Counted from the stretch's first letter, positions 54,650 through 63,686 are shown. The stretch: 63,717 bases of DNA from Bacteroidales bacterium (GCA_017527945.1 JAFXPL010000123.1:1-63717); one strand, 5' to 3'. Notes: generated from the sequence alone by a model not told the origin. Program-made: numbers and translations.

Positions 54650-55363
54650 CTAAAAGAGACTCAACGAGATACCAAGAGACATCGGATAGATTTTCGGACC
54701 CTTGTTATCCGCAAACAGCGGTGTGGGCTGGAAGCAGTAATAGACATCCACAAACTTCCACCCAATACGGGTATAGACATCGATATTGTACTTCATCTTG
54801 TTCTTAATCAGCGAGTTCCTATACATCGCGGTGTCGGCCGGCACCGCCGGGTCCGAGCCTTTGTACTTCTGCGAGAGGTGGGCGATCAGACCGACGCGCG
54901 CCCCAACGGTGAACTTGAAGCCGTTGGGATGGCGATAGCGGAACTCCACCGGAATGTTCACGTTCATGTAGTTCATCTTCAGCACGTTGTATTTAACATC
55001 CTCCGGCAGGACATAATACTTCATGTTCCCGCTCACCGCATCATAGCGAAGCAGGGAGTTGCTGTACTGCGTGTAGTAGCTTATCCCCACACCGAGACCG
55101 AAAGCGATGGGTTTCTCCTTGATCTTGAAGTCCCAGATGGCGGAGACCGTGAAGCCAGGGTCGAACTTCATGTGCGTCACCTTCGTCGGCATGTTCATCC
55201 AAAACGTATGGTAGATGTCCATGATCAGACGGTCGCGGAACACCACCAATGGCTCATCCGCAGTGTCTTTCGGAGTGGTATAAGGGGTCAGGGTGGTCTG
55301 CGCCGAAAGGAACGCCCCCGCGCAAACCAGCAACATTACGATGGTCAAAAATACTCTTTTCAT
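54650..55363 (-). CDS. Outer-membrane beta-barrel protein (PorT/OmpW-like size)
   Basis: 237 residues from MKRVFLTI (ATG at 55363). A signal peptide (VFLTIVMLLVCAGAFLSA) is followed by about eight amphipathic strands (AFGLGVGISYYTQYS, MNVNIPVEFRYRHPNGFKFT, YPMSLGISLSLF) ending in Phe, as outer-membrane barrels do. The size fits an eight-stranded PorT-like barrel. It is not clear that it is PorT itself; the T9SS role is an open possibility since the window encodes two T9SS substrates. -7 box at 55384-55391. Confidence 0.75.
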   Translation of the reverse strand: MKRVFLTIVMLLVCAGAFLSAQTTLTPYTTPKDTADEPLVVFRDRLIMDIYHTFWMNMPTKVTHMKFDPGFTVSAIWDFKIKEKPIAFGLGVGISYYTQYSNSLLRYDAVSGNMKYYVLPEDVKYNVLKMNYMNVNIPVEFRYRHPNGFKFTVGARVGLIAHLSQKYKGSDPAVPADTAMYRNSLIKNKMKYNIDVYTRIGWKFVDVYYCFQPTPLFADNKGPKIYPMSLGISLSLF

Positions 55364-55383
55364 TGCATTCAAAAATCAAACGG

Positions 55384-55391
55384 CAAAAATA
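55384..55391 (-). promoter_or_regulatory. -7 box of the barrel-nhaD unit
   Basis: TATTTTTG on the minus strand, 20 bases upstream of the chosen start codon. Confidence 0.6.
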
Positions 55392-55458
55392 CAAAAAATA
55401 TGCGGTTGACACGACAATTTTTAAACACAATATTTGAAGCGTTCTTTCGTTAGCCCAG

Positions 55459-55586
55459 CTTTGAACTTTGAACTCAGAAGTTTGAACTCAGAACTTTGAA
55501 CTCAGAACTTTGAACTCAGAACTTTGAACTTTGAACTTTGAACCTTGAACTTTGAACCTTGAACTTTGAACTTTAGACTTTGAATC
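55459..55586. repeat. Long GAACTTT/GAACTCA array
   Basis: About 18 degenerate 7-base units (GAACTTT, GAACTCA, GAACCTT, with rare TTAGACTTT) running to the base before the MBL-fold gene, so the array forms that gene's untranslated leader. It is the longest array in the window. Confidence 0.9.
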
Positions 55587-56696
55587 ATGATCATCGGCTC
55601 TACCCTTCTTATATTGTTGGCGATTTTCATCGTCATTAACGTGGTTTTGGCGATTTTTGCGCCGATTTACCTGCACCTTCCCCGGTTCGGGAAGTTCCCG
55701 TCCGGCAAGCGCTTGGAGCGCATCAAGCGGTCGCCGCACTACCGCGACGGGCAGTTCCGCAATCTTGTGGAGACGACGGTGATGACGAACGCCTCGCCCC
55801 GCCAGCTACTCAAGACATTCAACAAGATGGCCTTCGGGAAGAGAAAAACGCCGCGGGTTCCCGCCGAACCGCTGCCCATGGCCAAGCGCGACCTCCGTCG
55901 CCTCGACCCCGCCGGCGACTACTACGTCTGGTTCGGGCACTCCGCCTACCTGCTCTCGCTGCACGGGGTTTCCGTTCTCGTTGACCCCACTTTCTGCGCC
56001 GCCTCGCCTGTGCCGTTCATCAACCGCCCGTTCCCCGGCACCGACCGCTATTTGCCGGAAGATATGCCAGAAAAGATTGACTACCTGATAATTACACACG
56101 ACCATTACGACCATCTGGACTGCGAAACCATCAAGCGGCTTCGCGACCGCGTGCAACGGGTCGTCTGTCCGCTCGGCGTGGGCGAGCACCTCGAACGCTG
56201 GGGCATCCGTCCCGAACACATTGTCGAGCTGGACTGGTACGAGCGTGCGCCGCTGGCCGACGACTGGGAGGTGGAGGCCTTGCCCTCGCAGCACTTCTCC
56301 GGCCGCTCGTTCAAGCGCAACAACACCCTTTGGGCGTCTTTCCTGCTGAAGACTCCCCACGGCAACCTCTTCCTCGGCTGCGACGGCGGCTATGGCCCGC
56401 ACTTCCGCGAAATCGGCGAACAGCATCCCGACATCGATCTCGCCATCCTGGAAAACGGCCAATACAACGAGCTTTGGGCCGGCATCCACACCCTGCCCGA
56501 GCAATTGGGATTGGAAGCCGGCGACTTGCACGCCAAGCAGGTGGTCACCGTCCACCACAGCAAATACGCCCTCGCCCTGCACCCGTGGGACGAGCCCCTG
56601 CACAACGAGCTCGCCGCCCGCGAGAAATACGGTTTCAACCTGCTCACCGCCCCCCTCGGGGAGATCGTTCCCTTGAACCTGCGCGAAAGCCTTTGA
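55587..56696 (+). CDS. MBL-fold hydrolase (NAPE-PLD/UlaG-like)
   Basis: 369 residues. One N-terminal membrane anchor (STLLILLAIFIVINVVLAIF), then a metallo-beta-lactamase fold with YVWFGHSAYLL, VDPTFC, the metal motif ITHDHYDHLD (near 170), and GCDGGYGPHF. This is the family of NAPE-hydrolysing phospholipase D-like and UlaG-like enzymes; in bacteria the substrate is usually unknown and may be a phospholipid. Translation begins directly at the end of a heptamer array, leaving no clear ribosome-binding site. Confidence 0.88.
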   Translation: MIIGSTLLILLAIFIVINVVLAIFAPIYLHLPRFGKFPSGKRLERIKRSPHYRDGQFRNLVETTVMTNASPRQLLKTFNKMAFGKRKTPRVPAEPLPMAKRDLRRLDPAGDYYVWFGHSAYLLSLHGVSVLVDPTFCAASPVPFINRPFPGTDRYLPEDMPEKIDYLIITHDHYDHLDCETIKRLRDRVQRVVCPLGVGEHLERWGIRPEHIVELDWYERAPLADDWEVEALPSQHFSGRSFKRNNTLWASFLLKTPHGNLFLGCDGGYGPHFREIGEQHPDIDLAILENGQYNELWAGIHTLPEQLGLEAGDLHAKQVVTVHHSKYALALHPWDEPLHNELAAREKYGFNLLTAPLGEIVPLNLRESL

Positions 56697-56899
56697 ATCC
56701 AGGCGCATTTTTCTCCTAATCACTTGGGTTTTAAATGGTTCAAGCTTCGCAAGCTTGATTTCCAATTGTATGTATCTCTGAAAAAACTTTTCGCTGCCAA
56801 TACCTTGTTGTTGGCGATGCCGAAACTTGAGTAAATGGCTAAACCAAATCCTGAACTGCAATAATGGTTCAAGGAATTTCGCTAATTGGAGAAAAAAAG

Positions 56900-56907
56900 T
56901 ATCTTTG
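56900..56907 (+). promoter_or_regulatory. -7 box of the TonB-receptor relic
   Basis: TATCTTTG, eleven bases before the ATG of the relic. Confidence 0.55.
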
Positions 56908-56917
56908 CCGCCCGGAA

Positions 56918-57668
56918 ATGAGACCGCGTTCGAGACAATCAATCGCGTGGGTGCTGCTGCTCGCGTTCTGCGGCATGACCGCCACCGCGACCCTTACGAC
57001 CGCAACGACGACGGCTACAGCGACATCCCCAAGCTGCGCAACCTCTCCGTCGGGGTAAACGCCTTCGTGCGCCCCACGCGGCTGTCAAAGCTGAGCTTCC
57101 GCTACAACATCGTCAGCGACGAGCATCGGGGCGGCAACCTCACCTTCGCTACCGGTGCCTTGTGGCGGGCTTTCACGGCGCGGTGAAGGTGAGCTGGAAC
57201 CGCTGGATTTCCGGCCAGCTCGGGGCCACCTGGCAGGTGAGCCGCTACAGCGAGCCCGTGGAATGGAGCGAGGAGGCCGCCCCGGAGATCCGGATGCTCC
57301 GAACCCCGAACGTCTATGGCTTCCTGATTCTGGGGAGCAACCCGTGGCGGCACCTGACCCTGAACGTCACGAGCAACCTCACCGGTCCCATGCTCGTGCC
57401 CCACGAATCGGACGAGCCGGTCTTAGTGAAAACCCAGACCTTTTTCGTCCTCAACGCGCAGGTTTCCTACGACTTCCACCTCAAGATACAGCTGAAGTCC
57501 GATGCGAGGTTCCCCGATGAGGTGGTACTGCGCCTCACCGCCGGGATGCAGAACATCACCAACGCCTACCAGCGCGACTTAGACTACGGCGTGTTCCGTG
57601 ACTCGGGCTACATTTACGGCCCGAAGCAACCGCGGAGCGCCTATTTTGGAGTGAATGTGCGAATATGA
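56918..57668 (+). pseudogene. TonB-dependent receptor relic
   Basis: Three pieces in three frames. The ATG at 56918 gives a signal peptide (MRPRSRQSIAWVLLLAFCG). A second frame from about 56990 gives DRNDDGYSDIPKLRN ... SFRYNIVSDEHRGGN, an internal barrel segment of the BtuB/colicin-receptor type. A third frame from about 57162 gives the C-terminal barrel (LRTPNVYGFLILGSNPWRHL ... GMQNITNAYQRDLDYG) ending in SAYFGVNVRI. Intact members have about 650-750 residues; here about 240 codons remain and the plug domain is gone. Promoter, start and C-terminus are preserved. Confidence 0.82.
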
Positions 57669-57707
57669 TAGCAAATCAAACGTTGGCCTGTAAAATGTCA
57701 AAAAAAC

Positions 57708-58001
57708 GTGCCTTTCGCCACCTATTTCAACATCCCATCTGGCCGGCTCCCGACATCTAAACTCGTTCTTCAAAATTTGAAGCGTTCCACCAAGATTCTT
57801 GAACAATTTCTATCGAACAAAACAAAACCCTTGGATGCCAAAGTGCTCATGAAGCGACACACTCAAGCATCTCAAAAAGAAAAAGCGCTTTTAGTTGATG
57901 CGCTGCATGGCGCAGGCGGACGGCTGGTGGTCGGCGCGATGGGATTCCCCGACCAGGCCTCGTTAGGGCAGTTCTTCAAGCGCATTGTTCAAGAATTTTA
58001 G
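57708..58001 (+). pseudogene. Possible AraC-type fragment
   Basis: An open frame of 97 codons whose end, VVGAMGFPDQASLGQFFKRI, resembles the second helix-turn-helix of AraC regulators (GFPDQSxFxxFFKR). The earlier part (KTKPLDAKVLMKRHTQASQK) could be the linker and first helices. It lacks the family's closing P-x-x-Y/F-R and any sensor domain. I treat it as a fragment, with low confidence. Confidence 0.35.
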
Positions 58002-58382
58002 TTAGAATTTATTGGGTTGTTTTGAATGACTTTGTCTGTCCGCGAGAATGTCCGAGAAATGCTCCAGCGCCCACGAGATCAGCGCGTCCAAATGCGGCAT
58101 CAAACTTTTCCCGCGTTCGCTGAGACAGTATTCCACCCTGGGCGGCACCTCCGCGAATACCTCGCGGCTGACGAGGCCGTCGTTTTCGAGGTGGCGCAGC
58201 GTGGAGGTCAGCATCTTTTGCGAGATGTCGGGTATCTGCCGCCACAATTCCTTGAACCGCAACATCTCTTGCTGCTCCAGCGTATAGAGCACTAACAGCG
58301 ACCATTTGTCGGTGATGCGCGAAATCACGTTGCGGATGGGGCAGTCGGGGAACGTGGCGTTCTGTATCTCTTCTTTCTTCAT
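58002..58382 (-). CDS. HxlR-family transcriptional regulator
   Basis: 126 residues from MKKEEIQNATFPDCP (ATG at 58382). The winged-helix core has the HxlR signature CPIRNVISRITDKWSLLVLY, FKELWRQIPDISQKMLT and LRHLENDGLVSRE. Cys at residue 15 is the conserved redox-sensing Cys of many HxlR proteins. Such regulators usually control a divergent oxidoreductase or stress gene; here only an unrelated small membrane-protein gene lies upstream on the same strand, so the target is not evident. -7 box at 58402-58409. Confidence 0.93.
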   Translation of the reverse strand: MKKEEIQNATFPDCPIRNVISRITDKWSLLVLYTLEQQEMLRFKELWRQIPDISQKMLTSTLRHLENDGLVSREVFAEVPPRVEYCLSERGKSLMPHLDALISWALEHFSDILADRQSHSKQPNKF

Positions 58383-58401
58383 CGCTTTTGCTTTTTCGCC
58401 G

Positions 58402-58409
58402 CAAAAATA
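58402..58409 (-). promoter_or_regulatory. -7 box of the hxlR-type gene
   Basis: TATTTTTG on the minus strand, 19 bases upstream of the start codon at 58382. Confidence 0.65.
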
Positions 58410-58569
58410 CACAAAATATTCTATTTCACAGTCACTTACCTTCGGTCAATATACGCACCTTTTGGTTAGTTTTGCTGAAAACTAATAGATTAAAAAATGG
58501 TGTCAGCTAAAAGTCACGTGTAAACAGTGAGGATATGATTCGCGCTTCATCTTTGACTTTTGTCTTTGT

Positions 58570-58887
58570 TTAATCCAATAAGGAAAAAGCGTAAAAGAAT
58601 AGGATGACGTATATGGGCACAAAAACAATATAAAAAGCGGACACTAAGCTGGCCTTAAAATGTTTCATGTTGGATTCTTTTAACATGTTCCACAAATTCA
58701 CAGGTATGCCTGCGAATATCATCACCAGAAAGTTTATGAAAGCTACGATCCAGCTGCTTTCAAGTATAAAAGCAATTGCGGATTTGTCTTCAACGAAATA
58801 CATGTCTTTCCACAAGGCTAATATGAGAACAACGGCAATACAACCCAAAAGCATAAAAAGTCTGGATACGCACAACAAAACTTTCAT
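58570..58887 (-). CDS. Small membrane protein, unknown function
   Basis: 105 residues with three hydrophobic helices (LLCVSRLFMLLGCIAVVLIL; WIVAFINFLVMIFAGIPVNL; SAFYIVFVPIYVILFFYAFS). No family recognised. The DNA is AT-rich like the restriction-modification island further on, and unlike the core genes, so it may be part of the imported material. Confidence 0.5.
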   Translation of the reverse strand: MKVLLCVSRLFMLLGCIAVVLILALWKDMYFVEDKSAIAFILESSWIVAFINFLVMIFAGIPVNLWNMLKESNMKHFKASLVSAFYIVFVPIYVILFFYAFSLLD

Positions 58888-59021
58888 ATCAATAAGTCGT
58901 TTTTAATACGTGGAATTGATTGTTTTATTAACGCTGCAAGAGTGGGGATTATTGTGAAGGAGTCATGCTAAATCCTTGTGTAGAGAAAAATATGCGGATA
59001 GTGAACAATTGTGTTGTATTT

Positions 59022-59117
59022 TTACTTCTGGATCCCTTTTCGATATTCGCTCGGCAAGAATCCGGTGTGGGCTTTGAAATACTTCCGGAAGGTGAACTGT
59101 TCGGGGAAGCCGTGGTG
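59022..59117 (-). pseudogene. AraC-type C-terminal fragment
   Basis: Read on the minus strand this gives HHGFPEQFTFRKYFKAHTGF followed by LPSEYRKGIQK and a stop: the last helix-turn-helix and signature of an AraC regulator. The upstream part of the gene is missing. A further scrap reading AFLPSFQ-stop lies near 59170. Both face the restriction-modification island. Confidence 0.65.
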
Positions 59118-59254
59118 TGTTTCGCCGTGATTTTCTTCATCAGCTTCCGCTCACCGCTCTATTGGAAACTCGGCAAGAAAGCGGGATACGCGCTGACCGA
59201 GCAGAGCGCCTTCGGGGCAATGGAGAGGTAGATTCGGATTTGCCGCTTGCAGTC

Positions 59255-59270
59255 GCTTAATCGGTTAAGC
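59255..59270. repeat. Small inverted repeat before the R-M island
   Basis: GCTTAA-TCGG-TTAAGC, in the AT-rich gap between the AraC fragment and the methyltransferase gene; may be a weak terminator or island edge feature. Confidence 0.35.
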
Positions 59271-59389
59271 AAATTTACTTCAAAAATGCTTAGCGGAATA
59301 AGCAAAAAAATGTATCCTTGTCGGAATTCTTAAAAAACAGATTGGAGACATTGAACAGCTTCAGGAAAGATTCCATTTAGCCAACGTAA

Positions 59390-60265
59390 TCAAAAAGGCA
59401 AGCCGTATGTCGGTTCATCTTCGCAAACCCTGTCTGCCAGATTGTAAAAATCCGCGATTGGAATGTCTTTGATTTTGTTCCGGTATTCCTCCACTTTGTG
59501 AGGATTTGATATTTCTAATTTGCGTTGTTTACCCATTTCGGCAAATGATTTGTCCTGCTCAATTCCTAAATAACGTCTTCCTATCAAATTTGCGGCAATT
59601 CCTGTTGTGCTACTCCCTGCAAATGGGTCGAGAACCCATGCGTTTTTATGGGTAGCGGCTAAGATGATGCGAGTCAACAAAGCGAGAGGTTTCTGCGTGG
59701 GGTGTTTGCCGCATGATTTTTCCCATGGAGCAATGGCTGGCAAACGCCACACATCAGTCATCTGCTTGTTGTCATTGAGTTGCTTCATGAGTTCGTAATT
59801 AAAAATATGGGGGACCTTTTGCGATTTACGCGCCCAAATGATAAATTCTGTGGAATATGTGAAATAGCGACATGAGATATTGGGTGGAGGATTCGTTTTT
59901 GCCCACGTTACCACATTCAAAATTTTGTAACCCAATTCGGTAAGGGCATTTGCAACTGAAAAAATATTGTGATATGTTCCCGAAATCCATACGGATCCGT
60001 TTTCTTTCAGTTTATCACGACATAGTGAAAGCCATTTGAGGTTAAATTCGTTGATATGGGTTGGTGTTCCTCCCTTGTCCCAATCCCCTTTGTTCACACT
60101 CACAATTTTCCCACTTTGGACGCTTATTCCATCGTTGGAAAGGAAATATGGCGGGTCAGCGAAAACCATATCAAATTTGAAATTGAACTGTGGCAACAAT
60201 TCAAAACAATCACCATTAAGGATGGTAAAAGCAGAATCGGAAGACTTGTAATACGGAGTAATCAT
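59390..60265 (-). CDS. DNA methyltransferase, M.DpnIIB (DpnA)-like
   Basis: 291 residues of the beta class of amino-methyltransferases: the catalytic ADPPYFLS (motif IV, near 37) comes first and the SAM-binding DPFAGSSTTGIAA (motif I, near 218) last. With a Dam-type methyltransferase and a DpnII-type endonuclease next door it matches the second methylase of DpnII systems, which methylates adenine in GATC, including in single-stranded DNA. Its ATG follows directly on the TAA of the preceding gene. Confidence 0.9.
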   Translation of the reverse strand: MITPYYKSSDSAFTILNGDCFELLPQFNFKFDMVFADPPYFLSNDGISVQSGKIVSVNKGDWDKGGTPTHINEFNLKWLSLCRDKLKENGSVWISGTYHNIFSVANALTELGYKILNVVTWAKTNPPPNISCRYFTYSTEFIIWARKSQKVPHIFNYELMKQLNDNKQMTDVWRLPAIAPWEKSCGKHPTQKPLALLTRIILAATHKNAWVLDPFAGSSTTGIAANLIGRRYLGIEQDKSFAEMGKQRKLEISNPHKVEEYRNKIKDIPIADFYNLADRVCEDEPTYGLPF

Positions 60266-60793
60266 TTAGCGATAGGTTGCTGTTGAAACAATTCTAAAAA
60301 TGTCATTATGTTCTCTTAATTGTTCAAGTAGTCGTCTGAACATGTACGCATCAGTCCTGTTCGTTTTTTCTTGAATCATGAGTAGTTTTGCCAATAAAAT
60401 CAAGAATTTCACGCTGTATTCACCATGTTGGGCCAAGGAAGCGTACCGGGAAGCTTCGTTATTCACTTCTTCGATTAGCGTTGCTGTGTCAAGCAGACGA
60501 CCCCGTTCCTCTTCGCTCGTAATAGGTGTGGCTTGTTCCCACAGACTAATCAGAAAATCCAAAAGACTGTCTGTTGCTTCAGCATCACTGTAATGTTTTA
60601 TCATTATATCAACAGCCCAATGGATATGTTTAGGTGTTCGAATCCTGCTCCATTTTCCATTTTCATACTGCCGATATTTTATGAGAATGTCGTAATCCGA
60701 TAGTTCCCCTTGATATACGCCAATCATATAAGTTCCATTAACAGGAATCTCAGCCAATAATTCTTTGTCACGAATTTGCATTGAATCGCTCAT
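60266..60793 (-). CDS. Unknown protein inside the R-M operon
   Basis: 175 residues, soluble, mixed then mainly helical. The first 75 residues read like a small beta-rich domain (NGTYMIGVYQGELSDYDILI, KYRQYENGKWSRIRTPKHIH); the rest is helical and charged. No catalytic or DNA-binding motif is recognised. It is packed between the endonuclease (11 bases) and the second methyltransferase (0 bases), so it is very likely part of the system's operon. Classical DpnII loci have only the two methylases and the endonuclease. Roles as control, accessory or immunity protein are guesses. Confidence 0.7.
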   Translation of the reverse strand: MSDSMQIRDKELLAEIPVNGTYMIGVYQGELSDYDILIKYRQYENGKWSRIRTPKHIHWAVDIMIKHYSDAEATDSLLDFLISLWEQATPITSEEERGRLLDTATLIEEVNNEASRYASLAQHGEYSVKFLILLAKLLMIQEKTNRTDAYMFRRLLEQLREHNDIFRIVSTATYR

Positions 60794-60804
60794 ATTGTAG
60801 ATGT

Positions 60805-61644
60805 TTATAGTTCGAGTTTAATAGTTTTGACGAAATCGTAAAGGGTAGTCAAGTTAAAAACTTTAGGAATCACATAGAACGCCTCTTCCAACTTGTTCTT
60901 TGCAGAAAGCCATCCTTGCCCATCCGTTATCCACACAAACTCAAATCCTTTAACCGCATTTATTTTCGGCGCAAGTTCGGAATAAGCTCTTGCAACTTCA
61001 TTTAATTTCGAACCACCACCGCTATAAAAATTGACTTCTACAAGATACGTTGTTGTTTTCGTAGTAATAACAAAATCAAATCTTTTTATATCCTCACCAA
61101 GAACATACAATGGTGGATAATCCGTTGAATAGACTTCTTGTTTATATGGGATTTTCTCTGAGCGTAATATAGCGGCGACAGTGTTTTCCATTATATGACC
61201 GCTTCTGTTTTTTCGTGCATTTGTATCCAATCCGGTCTCAACTCCAAACACGAAGTCAACCAAGTTGGTTACTTGCCTATTTTGAAAAAGCATTTGCAAT
61301 CCTGTGTCATTCAAATATTCCAAAACACCTTCGGGTGAATCAAAGAAACGCTGTATCATCTGAACTTCCCCTCTGCGATTAATTGCCTTTTTTCCATCAG
61401 AAGTTCTCACGGCTATAAGGATGTCAAGAACATTAAAGACACTTGGATTTTCTCGCCAGAGTTCATTCACTGCCGTCTCCATATCGTATTGACCTATTAA
61501 ATAGTTCAACTGATTCAATTTCATGGCAATTTGACGAACATTCCTTGAGATTTTCTCAAAGTCGCAAAAGAAGTCCAACGAAGCATTTGTTTCTTTCAGT
61601 TGAGACATAAACCGTTCAAAATCTTCTTTTTGTTTCATGTTCAT
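60805..61644 (-). CDS. Type II restriction endonuclease, DpnII/MboI family
   Basis: 279 residues of the DpnII family. The C-terminal half holds the probable PD-(D/E)XK site: DIKRFDFVITTKTTTYLVEV (D ... E-V-N), preceded by RSGHIMENTVAAILRSEKIP. The N-terminal half is helical. It should cut unmethylated GATC. A second in-frame ATG two codons on gives an alternative start. It is flanked by both methylases and by the unknown 175-residue gene. Confidence 0.92.
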   Translation of the reverse strand: MNMKQKEDFERFMSQLKETNASLDFFCDFEKISRNVRQIAMKLNQLNYLIGQYDMETAVNELWRENPSVFNVLDILIAVRTSDGKKAINRRGEVQMIQRFFDSPEGVLEYLNDTGLQMLFQNRQVTNLVDFVFGVETGLDTNARKNRSGHIMENTVAAILRSEKIPYKQEVYSTDYPPLYVLGEDIKRFDFVITTKTTTYLVEVNFYSGGGSKLNEVARAYSELAPKINAVKGFEFVWITDGQGWLSAKNKLEEAFYVIPKVFNLTTLYDFVKTIKLEL

Positions 61645-61703
61645 TATATTAGTCGATTGGTTAAAACTTGAGTAAGGTTCATTTCTCTTGATATAGTTCT
61701 ATT

Positions 61704-62657
61704 TTAGCATAGCACAAACTCTTTTTTCGCTATAGTGGGCTTGTTCATAATCAATAATTCCGTCAGTTTTCCTCGTTTACTTGCTACAGCATTTACAGAA
61801 CGAGAGGCATATACTCTCAATATTTCAAACGAGTTGTATATTTCCTCAAAAAACAAATCTTCAGGATTTTTTGACGAACAGTCGGAATTGCTTAACATCC
61901 ATAAGCACCTTCTTTTGTTAGCGATTTTCCGACAATAGCTTGCAAGCCGTCGCTGCTCATCATCATCAAAGGTGTCCTTAACATAATTGTTAAAACTGGA
62001 TGTGGTGTTTAACGGACGGTATGGTGGATCAAAATAAAAGAACGACAAATCTTTCTCAACAATTCTTGATTCGGTTTCTTCAAAATCTCCACATAAAATT
62101 TCTACTTCAAATTGATTCAACAGTTCACTGTCGGCATAAATAACCTCCTCGTTGCATATCGAAGGATTTGCATAACGTCCGAACGGAACATTGAATTTCC
62201 CTTTGCTGTTTTCCCTATAAAGTCCGTTAAAGCAAGTACGGTTTAAAAACAACAGCAAGATGGTTTTTTCAAGTCTATCCAGAACCTCACTGTTGAATTG
62301 TTCCCTTATTTTCAAATAAAAATCTTTCCTGCATTCTTCGTTTTGAAGCGAAAGATATTCATGTTCAATCCTATTCAATCCCTTGATTAACCCTTCTGGA
62401 TTAGATTTTACAACGCTATAGGCATCTGTCAGGTTTGCATTTATATCATTGATAACCACCCGTTTGATGTTCGGAAACTTCTGCAACATGAAAAACAGCA
62501 TCGCCCCGCCTCCCACAAAGGGTTCTATGTAGGTGAACTCCTCGTGATACAGCTCTTTCGGAAGGTGTTCCTCTATCTGCCCCAGCAACTGTCCCTTCCC
62601 ACCAACCCATTTCAAGAATGGCTTCGCCTTGATTTTCAAATTGTTATCAGTGTTCAT
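61704..62657 (-). CDS. Dam-type adenine methyltransferase, M.DpnIIA-like
   Basis: 317 residues of the alpha class: KPFLKWVGGKGQLLGQIEEH (motif X, about 12-31), YIEPFVGGGAMLFF (motif I) and FYFDPPYRPLN (motif IV, near 207). It methylates adenine in GATC of double-stranded DNA and protects the host from the neighbouring endonuclease. First gene of the R-M operon, with a -7 box at 62678-62685. Confidence 0.94.
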   Translation of the reverse strand: MNTDNNLKIKAKPFLKWVGGKGQLLGQIEEHLPKELYHEEFTYIEPFVGGGAMLFFMLQKFPNIKRVVINDINANLTDAYSVVKSNPEGLIKGLNRIEHEYLSLQNEECRKDFYLKIREQFNSEVLDRLEKTILLLFLNRTCFNGLYRENSKGKFNVPFGRYANPSICNEEVIYADSELLNQFEVEILCGDFEETESRIVEKDLSFFYFDPPYRPLNTTSSFNNYVKDTFDDDEQRRLASYCRKIANKRRCLWMLSNSDCSSKNPEDLFFEEIYNSFEILRVYASRSVNAVASKRGKLTELLIMNKPTIAKKEFVLC

Positions 62658-62677
62658 CGTCGTTTGAATTTAACCAG

Positions 62678-62685
62678 CAAAGATA
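62678..62685 (-). promoter_or_regulatory. -7 box of the R-M operon
   Basis: TATCTTTG on the minus strand, 20 bases upstream of the first methylase gene. Confidence 0.6.
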
Positions 62686-62814
62686 CTCAAAATATTCTCA
62701 TCTGCGGAAGAAACATTCCGAAAAACGCTCCACCGTCCAAAACAAGTTCACACAAAACCGTCTGGGTCATACTTGCGAAACTTGTCTTCGACACTCGCTC
62801 GGTAAGAAAGCGGG

Positions 62815-63675
62815 TTACGAATTTACCGCCGAGGGTGACACGCCGTATCGCTGTTTGAAGATGCGGCTGAAATGGGTGGGATTCTCGAACCCGAGGCTGT
62901 AGGCCACATCGGCGACAGACATTCGGGAGGACTGGGGCATCTGGCGGGCCTTCGAGAGCCTCTTTTCGCGGATCCACGTGGCGGGTGGCTCACCATAGAT
63001 GCTCTGGAAGTCGCGCTTGAAGCTGGAGAGCGAACGGCCGGAGAGGTACGCCAGCTCTTCGAGCGATATGGGCGAGGTGTAGTTCTCCTCCACCACGCGG
63101 TGCACATCAACCCGGACGGGCTGACGCAACTGGAGCATCTGGCGGAAGATGTTCTTCGAGCAGTCCATCACGTTGTAAAGCAGCTCCATAACTTTTAGAC
63201 GCAATAGTCCGGGACTGATCTGCGACGGGTCGTTGAAGTAAGGCGACAGCGACCAGCAGTAGGCCACGAGGCGGTCGCTCATGGGCGAGACCTGTGCGCC
63301 GAGCTCTTCCGTCATCGGCGGCACTTTGACCTGCTGAGTGGTGAGGAAATCCTTGAGCAGTTCGTCATTGATGGCGAACAACAGACTCTCGAAGAGTCCG
63401 GTTTCGGGCGAGCCGTGCTTCTCATAGCTGACGCTGTGAGCCTTGCGCAGCAGAATCATCTCGTTCTTGCCCACAGTCCACGTCTGTCGGCCGCAAGCCA
63501 GTTTCACGCTTCCACCCAACACCACATAGAGAAGATGCTGTTCAAGGAAGAATGTGCCGTTCTCGCCAGCCGTCACGATGCACTGGTCGATGATGCTGCC
63601 GCCGTCAAGCATGAGCGACGACGTGGTGCAGTCGCCGCTGATCAGAGCCGAAGGGAATTTCGTTATCTTTGTCAT
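62815..63675 (-). CDS. AraC-family transcriptional regulator
   Basis: 286 residues. The N-terminal 170 are a cupin-like sensor (GTFFLEQHLLYVVLGGSVKL, then helices), and the last 100 a double helix-turn-helix (SLEELAYLSGRSLSSFKRDF ... DVAYSLGFENPTHFSRIFKQ, RYGVSPS). AraC proteins of this type act as effector-dependent activators. The target is not visible; the gene is followed by AraC scraps and the R-M island. Its promoter is covered by an inverted repeat (63687-63717), suggesting autoregulation. Confidence 0.92.
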   Translation of the reverse strand: MTKITKFPSALISGDCTTSSLMLDGGSIIDQCIVTAGENGTFFLEQHLLYVVLGGSVKLACGRQTWTVGKNEMILLRKAHSVSYEKHGSPETGLFESLLFAINDELLKDFLTTQQVKVPPMTEELGAQVSPMSDRLVAYCWSLSPYFNDPSQISPGLLRLKVMELLYNVMDCSKNIFRQMLQLRQPVRVDVHRVVEENYTSPISLEELAYLSGRSLSSFKRDFQSIYGEPPATWIREKRLSKARQMPQSSRMSVADVAYSLGFENPTHFSRIFKQRYGVSPSAVNS

Positions 63676-63686
63676 ACAAACAATTT

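Noticed and set aside
55459..55586. Possible CRISPR array
   Set aside because: Units are 7 bp, contiguous and degenerate, with no spacers and no cas genes.
59160..59231. Plus-strand reading with a GYALTEQSAFG stretch as an AraC piece
   Set aside because: The minus-strand LPSEYR-type scraps are the better explanation; the plus reading lacks the family context.
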